From NCBI GenBank assembly GCA_014871385.1, contig CM026428.1:9468772-9532771 (forward strand): a stretch of DNA of 64,000 nucleotides, written 5' to 3'. Shown here piece by piece: positions 59,159-64,000 of the stretch. The notes beneath the pieces are model-generated. The model searched no databases and had not been told where the DNA came from. It worked only from the letters and a program-made list of their open reading frames with translations. The translations under genes were made by a program, and so were the position numbers. Position 1 is the stretch's first letter. Each line of letters starts with the position of its first letter. The stretch is from Ceratodon purpureus (Eukaryota; Streptophyta; Bryopsida; Pseudoditrichales; Ditrichaceae).

Positions 59159-59623
59159 CGATTTTTGGAGGGATTTTCTCGTCAAGAAATTTGTTTTTGG
59201 TCAACTTCATTGGAATTATTGCTCACTGTTAAGGTAGAGGCACCCATAGTCGACCGGGTCCCCATACCCGTCCACTAGGCTGACAGGGTGATCGGGACAT
59301 TCACAACCTATACCCAAAATAGTGTGAGTCAGCTAATTTTTGGTGGCTCGGAATGCATACACAGGATTCTCGGCAATTCATATGGTAGATGAACTGAATC
59401 ATGTGATGGAGTGGTTGGTAATGGGGCCATGCAGTTATTAGAACAGATTGACGGTTGACTGCAAATAGAGAGGCATGCGGAGCGGTTTTCCGATTTTAGG
59501 GAGACAAGTTTCGGTGGATGCAGATCTGATTTCTGAACACAATGCTTAACGGAATGACGGCTTGAATTAACGACTTCCGGGCTCTTCCAGATCATGGAGT
59601 CGCCTAGCACTTGACAATCACAA

Positions 59624-59629
59624 TATAAA
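59624..59629 (+). promoter_or_regulatory. TATA box of the transposase gene
   Basis: TATAAA in CAATATAAAGCATG lies 101 bp before the transposase ATG and about 390 bp inside the element's left end. This is consistent with an internal promoter. Confidence 0.5.
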
Positions 59630-59724
59630 GCATGCCCAGCTTTAAGCCATGAACCACACTCCTTCTAATTAGCAATTCAGCCTACATTCTGTTCCGCAGT
59701 TCCATACTCATTACTACAAACGTC

Positions 59725-62700
59725 ATGGGAGAAGATGTGATTGGCAGTGGGAGTCGCAGCAGGCAACATGGTGGAGTCTATGACGGTGTCTTCTCCTTGC
59801 ATGACGAAGAAGCACGCTGCTTTCCTGCACTAGACTACGGTGACTCATCTGCAAACTCAGAATCTGACTGCGGCAGTGGAGATGACGAGAGCCCGATCGG
59901 GACGCAACTCATGGACTACGGCAACTTGCACGTTCTACAGGAGCATCGCCAGAACGGGAGAAGAGGCGGTCGATGGTCACAAGCACAGGGTGGCGCATCC
60001 GGCGGTGGTGGACCTGCAGCGCCTGCGGAGGGTCTAGAGCGCCGTTACGAGAGGCAATCGGAGCAGGCAGTCGGAGCAGGCAGTCGAAGCAGGCAGTCGG
60101 CACAGACGCGATTCCGTGCACCCCGTGTGCGCCTCTACGCCAACACACCGCCAGCTCGAGGCCCGCGAACACTGCCGCCTCGCAGGAGCCGGCCTTCGTC
60201 TCAGCAACCAGGTACCGTGCCGTCTGAATTTAATGCAGGTCCACAAGCCCTGCACAGTTCGGCACAGGGTAGTGCGAGAGGATCGCAGAGGCAGGCACAA
60301 CGGAGGAAGTCGCCGAGGCAATGCTCCTGGAGCAACGAGGATTTATAGCGCGCTCTAGCAGCCTATGACGACGGGCACAGCATGAGGAAGTCTGCAGGTA
60401 TGTTCAACATACCTTTTACGACTTTCCGGGAGTGGTGTTACGGAATACGCACAAGCAGAAAGAGGGGACCGCCTAGCATCCTTACTCCAGCTGAGGAGGA
60501 GGAGTTGGTAGCGTACCTGATGCAAATGTGTGATCGGGGATTCGGGTTGTCACCGACGGCCCTTCGTATGAAAGTGTATGAAATTACAGAGTCCAGATGG
60601 ACACCCTTCCGGGATGGCATCCCGGGAAATGGATGGATGCGGTGGTGGAAGCGGAGACACCCTGAATTGACCCTGCGCGTTTCACAAGCACTCGAGTCAG
60701 CTCGTGCAAGAGGACTGTGCGAGGAGAATGTGAGGAGTTTCTATGAGAATCTCCAACAATTGTATGAGTTGCACAAGTACACACCTGACAGAATATGGAA
60801 TTGCGATGAAAGCGGCGCACAGGCTGGAAGAAATGGTGGAGCCGTTGTCATTGCGAAACGAGGGGCACGTCGAGTACATACCATTGTGCCAAACCAGCGA
60901 GAGTGGTTATCTGTCTTAGTTTGTATCAATGCCTCGGGATCCTCTATCCCAACATTCTACATTTTCCGTGGTAGGCGTTTCCGACAGAATTACATAGAGA
61001 AGTGTGAGCCTGGAGCTCTAATGGCGATGCAACAGAAAGCATGGATGACATCTTACCTGTTCTCGGCATGGATTTCACACTTCATTGCGAGTGTGAGAAG
61101 AGAATGCGGCATATCCCCCGAGAATCGACACCTCTTAATCCTAGACGGTCATAATAGTCATGTCACGTTAGATGTTGTTAGAGAAGCAAGTGCCGCAGGG
61201 TTGGATTTGCTAACTTTGCCTTCGCACACATCACATGCACTTCAACCGTTAGACGTGGGAGTTTTTAAACCCTTCAAACAATACTTTAGAGAGTATCGGG
61301 ACTACTGGAGCAGCAGACACCTAAACGAAGCTGCAGCTAAGGATACGTTAGCACAGTGGGTTTCACTAGCTCTAAGGCGAGCTCTAACTCCTAGCAACAT
61401 CTAGAAGGGATTTAGTGCTACTGGAATTCTGCCCATAGATTTCAATGCGGTGAAAGATCACATGCTTCCATCTGAAACCTATCAGCCCGTCCACAGAGAC
61501 CCGGAGACTGTATCGCAGTCGCAGGAGGTAGACAATTTGGCAGGGCCTTCCGATGTACTAGCGGCTACAGCGGTGGACATGCACGGTGCAAGAGAAGGCG
61601 AGGAGCATGAGGAGGTGATCATACCTGTGGTGCAGAACGTCGACATGGAGGCTGAATTTGCCGAACTCCCCAGCTCAAGTGCGGTTCACTTCTTCGTCGA
61701 TGCTGACCCTGCTGATCCCTCGGCTACAGACGAGGTAGTCGGGTTCGAGGAGGCCGCCGGTACTGTAGGCTCAATCACCCAGTTCCTGACACTGCCCACC
61801 GTCTCAGCAAGGGTTAGTACGCGCTCAAGAGATCCGATAATGGACTTCAGCAAGTCCATACTGCTGACATCGGAGCAATATATTGAAGCCGCTGCAAAAT
61901 TGAAGGACGCGAAAGCAGAGGCTGCGCGACAGAAAGAAAGAACACGCGTTGAGAAAGAGGAGCGACGGAAGCGAAAGGACATCGAACGAGAGGAGGCCCG
62001 ATTGGCAAAAGAAGCCCGTGCGGAGGAAGTCGCCGAGGCCCGCGCCCTGAAGGCTGCGGAACGAGAAGAGGCCCGTGCCCTGAAAGCGGCCCGCGCTGCG
62101 AAGCTTGCAGCGGCCAGAGCCGCGAAGGCTGCCGAGCGTGAAGAATCCCAGAGGCAGAAGGCCGAACGCGCAGTCGCTGCGTCTGAGGCGCGGGCTCGGA
62201 GAGAGTCCGAGAGGGCCCATGCAGCCGCAGCGGACCTCAACGTCGCAAGAGAGAGGGCACAACGGCAGTCGACGAGGGCTGCAGAGACGACACAGGACCA
62301 ACGAACTCCGAGTCGGCAGTTCCAGCAACATTTGGAGGAGCCCTACGGCGAAGGCAGAAGCAATTTCGCCCCCTGGAACTTGCAATCCGAAGAGCTAGGA
62401 GCCATGAACCTCACTGCTTTGAATCAATCGTGCCGGAGGTATGTCACTCGCGTATCGTCTACGCTGCACTCGCCACCAGAGCACCCCCTCTTCCGGCGCA
62501 TGCAACAACTTCCAGTTGGAGGAAGCCCAATCCGCCCGTCACCAATCTATCAACACTTGCAAGCATCACAACACATCCTCCCTGCTTACTACCGAGGTAC
62601 CACACCGCAATCACAGTACGTGCATCATCCTGCACCAGAAATCGACCAAGGAAGCGCCAGCCGGGTTCCTAGAGGAAACGATTCCGCGAACGAGGAGCAA

Positions 62701-62748
62701 TCTGCGGTGAGAGGTTCCGTTGCACAGGACCGTTGCGAGGGAGTTTAG
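59725..62748 (+). pseudogene. pogo/Fot1-like transposase, interrupted by two TAG codons
   Basis: The ATG at 59725 begins a 1,008-codon frame open to 62748 except for TAG at 60346-60348 and 61402-61404. The N-terminal 200 residues are Ser/Gly/Arg-rich and acidic at first. A Psq-type helix-turn-helix spans the first TAG (SNEDL-stop-RALAAYDDG...FNIPFTTFREW). A CENP-B-type helix-turn-helix follows (AEEEELVAYLMQMCDRGFGL). The DDE_1 core has IWNCDESGAQAG (Asp361), LLILDGHNSH (Asp474) and LQPLDVGVFKPFK (Asp510), that is DD35D spacing as in Fot1-type enzymes. The second TAG lies in ALTPSNI-stop-KGFSATGILPID, a motif normally continuous. The C-terminal 430 codons encode an unusually long Ala/Arg/Glu-rich coiled coil (about 61900-62290) and a Pro/Ser/His-rich tail. 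Both stops fit CAG-to-TAG changes. Confidence 0.88.
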
Positions 62749-63175
62749 GGTGGGAGATTTGATTTCCTTGCCTTGTGTTGACGAAAATGGACAGGTTTAG
62801 GGTCGACTACGGATGAGACTGGTACCAGCTTCTTGGTGACGGAGTGGTCGACTTCTGGTCCCACTTTGCTCAGTCATGAGTACTCAGTGTCACATTCACT
62901 AGTCACATTTCTGAACGCTTATTGGCGAATCTAATTGACGGTTTTCATTTTTTTCATTCACTACTTCTGGTCAGCCTATTGGTCGGGTACTGGTTTCAAC
63001 ACACTTTTGGGTTCTAAAATTCACAGAAATTCCCATATTGCACAAAAAAAAAATTAAAAATCTCCATACCTTGACAACCCTATTTCTCTATGCAAGGAAA
63101 ATAAGCCCTCAGTATTACACCCCAATTATGTGTGAAAAATCGCTTAAGTGGTCGACAATAGGTGTCTGTACCTTA

Positions 63176-64000
63176 ACTGCCATTGCTAGAGTTTTGTTGA
63201 TTGGAGTTCGTACAGTACAATGCAGGGCCTCAAACATCTACAGCATCATTTTGGTTAACTGGGTGACTTTCACAACAATTACGTGAGTCAACTTCACTTG
63301 AATTGTTTTATAAATCAAGGTTTGTATAGATAACTCTGGTAAATTAGTTACCAGCGTGAATAAAGTGCCCTTTAATCTGGAAGAGTGCTGTTTGTAGGCC
63401 GTGTGGCCTACTCAGACTCTTCTAAGATTTAATGCCCCCTTTCGGAGGTGGGCTCTGTAATAACCTATTTGTTTATTATTTTTATGAACCGACCACGACT
63501 TTATGGGGATGGGTTTTTGTGTGTAATCCGGGATTTTTGGATAAGTAATAAGTGGTGATGTGTTGTGGTCACCCAGAGTTGTTGGGTATATTGGTTTATG
63601 CCGCTCAAGGTTTGTACATATTTACATTATTCTCCTTTCTCTTCTCAAGCTCTTTGCTCTAAGAATTAGCAATGTAAGGACTTTGAAGTTTTTGTTGGAT
63701 CCCACCATTTTGAGGTTTAATACAGTTGAGCTAATTGGTTTAACTTTGAAAACCTGTTAGTTTAATTCACCATAACTCTCCCTAACTCAACTTACATCTT
63801 GTCATTCCAAACTATACCACAAAGGAAAGCTAACATCAGCTGCATATATATCATTTGTGACTAAGTTAGAGAGAGAAACTTTGATCTCGGAAACGACCGA
63901 AGTGAATTAAGTGTATGTTTGATCCACCCCAATCCAATGTCCCCAATCTAATGTCCAGATGACAATGGAAGTAAAGAATGACTAAGTTAGTCTAGTTTGC
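63176..64000. other. AT-rich DNA to window end
   Basis: No gene or repeat could be supported. Short frames lack coding character. Confidence 0.4.

Larger units (their letters stand above)
59232..63173 (+). mobile_element. pogo/Fot1-like DNA transposon, nearly complete
   Basis: The left terminal repeat AGGTAGAGGCACCCATAGTC-GACC (from 59232) is matched by the inverted right end AGGTACAGACACCTATTGTC-GACC (back from 63173), 19 of 24 bases. TA on both sides (59230-59231, 63174-63175) is the target-site duplication expected for the pogo/Tc1-mariner group. The element is 3.94 kb and contains a TATA box (59624) and one long transposase frame (59725-62748) of the pogo/Tigger/Fot1 DDE_1 class. It is inserted 77 bp downstream of tRNA-Pro. 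It is GC-richer than its flanks, especially in the coding part. Diverged ends and two nonsense codons suggest it is no longer autonomous. Confidence 0.85.

Noticed and set aside
61686-62385. Two long minus-strand frames opposite the transposase C terminus
   Set aside because: They mirror the Ala/Arg/Glu codons of the coiled coil (giving Ser/Arg/Phe/Leu runs) and have no independent support.
59248-62812. GTCGACC words near 59248 and 62806 as the ends of the pogo element
   Set aside because: The match is only seven palindromic bases; the longer inverted match at 59232 and 63173 with TA borders is far better and lies outside it.
1-64000. CRISPR arrays, bacterial operons, rRNA genes
   Set aside because: No regular spacer arrays, ribosome-binding-site operons or rRNA sequence were seen; gene structure is eukaryotic throughout.

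Overview
The window looks like nuclear DNA of a land plant, most likely a bryophyte and probably a moss; the species is an inference, not shown. Genes carry many short GT-AG introns. Plant-type telo-boxes (AAACCCTAA / TTTAGGG) sit in or near several housekeeping promoters and first introns. Families include a plastid-type lipoxygenase, xyloglucan endotransglucosylase/hydrolases and a SAL1-type phosphatase. Gene islands of moderate GC alternate with long, very AT-rich gene-poor stretches that hold transposon remains.

Left part (1-22.6 kb): a degenerate BTB/POZ sequence, a short TTAA-flanked element, a small unknown gene, and a GC-rich TA-flanked element at 5.8-6.2 kb. A gene cluster follows. 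It holds an eight-exon SAL1-like 3'(2'),5'-bisphosphate nucleotidase (8.2-10.5 kb), two closely spaced unknown reading frames that may share one transcript (11.5-14.1 kb), a minus-strand membrane/zinc-type unknown (15.2-16.2 kb), a secreted protein with an exactly spaced duplicated Cys motif (17.7-18.2 kb), COX17 (minus), and, divergently, the RNA polymerase III subunit RPC11 (20.8-22.6 kb).

Middle part (22.6-46 kb): AT-rich DNA with an isolated intact retropepsin-like ORF (24.6-25.6 kb), an eight-exon lipoxygenase on the minus strand (28.4-32.3 kb), and a four-exon lysine-tailed unknown (35.1-36.9 kb). After these come a broken hAT transposase piece (38.3-38.9 kb) and a 2.1-kb element with about 40-bp terminal inverted repeats and KDZ-like transposase exons (43.0-45.1 kb).

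Right part (46-64 kb): the nine-exon exosome core subunit RRP45, two XTH genes (one with three introns, one intronless) 3.3 kb apart, tRNA-Pro(AGG), and a nearly complete 3.9-kb pogo/Fot1-like DNA transposon 77 bp downstream of the tRNA. Its roughly 1,000-codon transposase frame is interrupted only by two TAG codons.

Exon borders were placed by eye from splice signals and recalled family conservation. For the multi-exon genes SAL1, LOX, RPC11, RRP45, XTH and the 35-kb gene, the joined exons keep one open frame to the stop. The most notable candidates are the TAG-interrupted pogo element, the duplicated-motif secreted protein, the lone retropepsin gene, the possible dicistronic pair and the KDZ-like TIR element.
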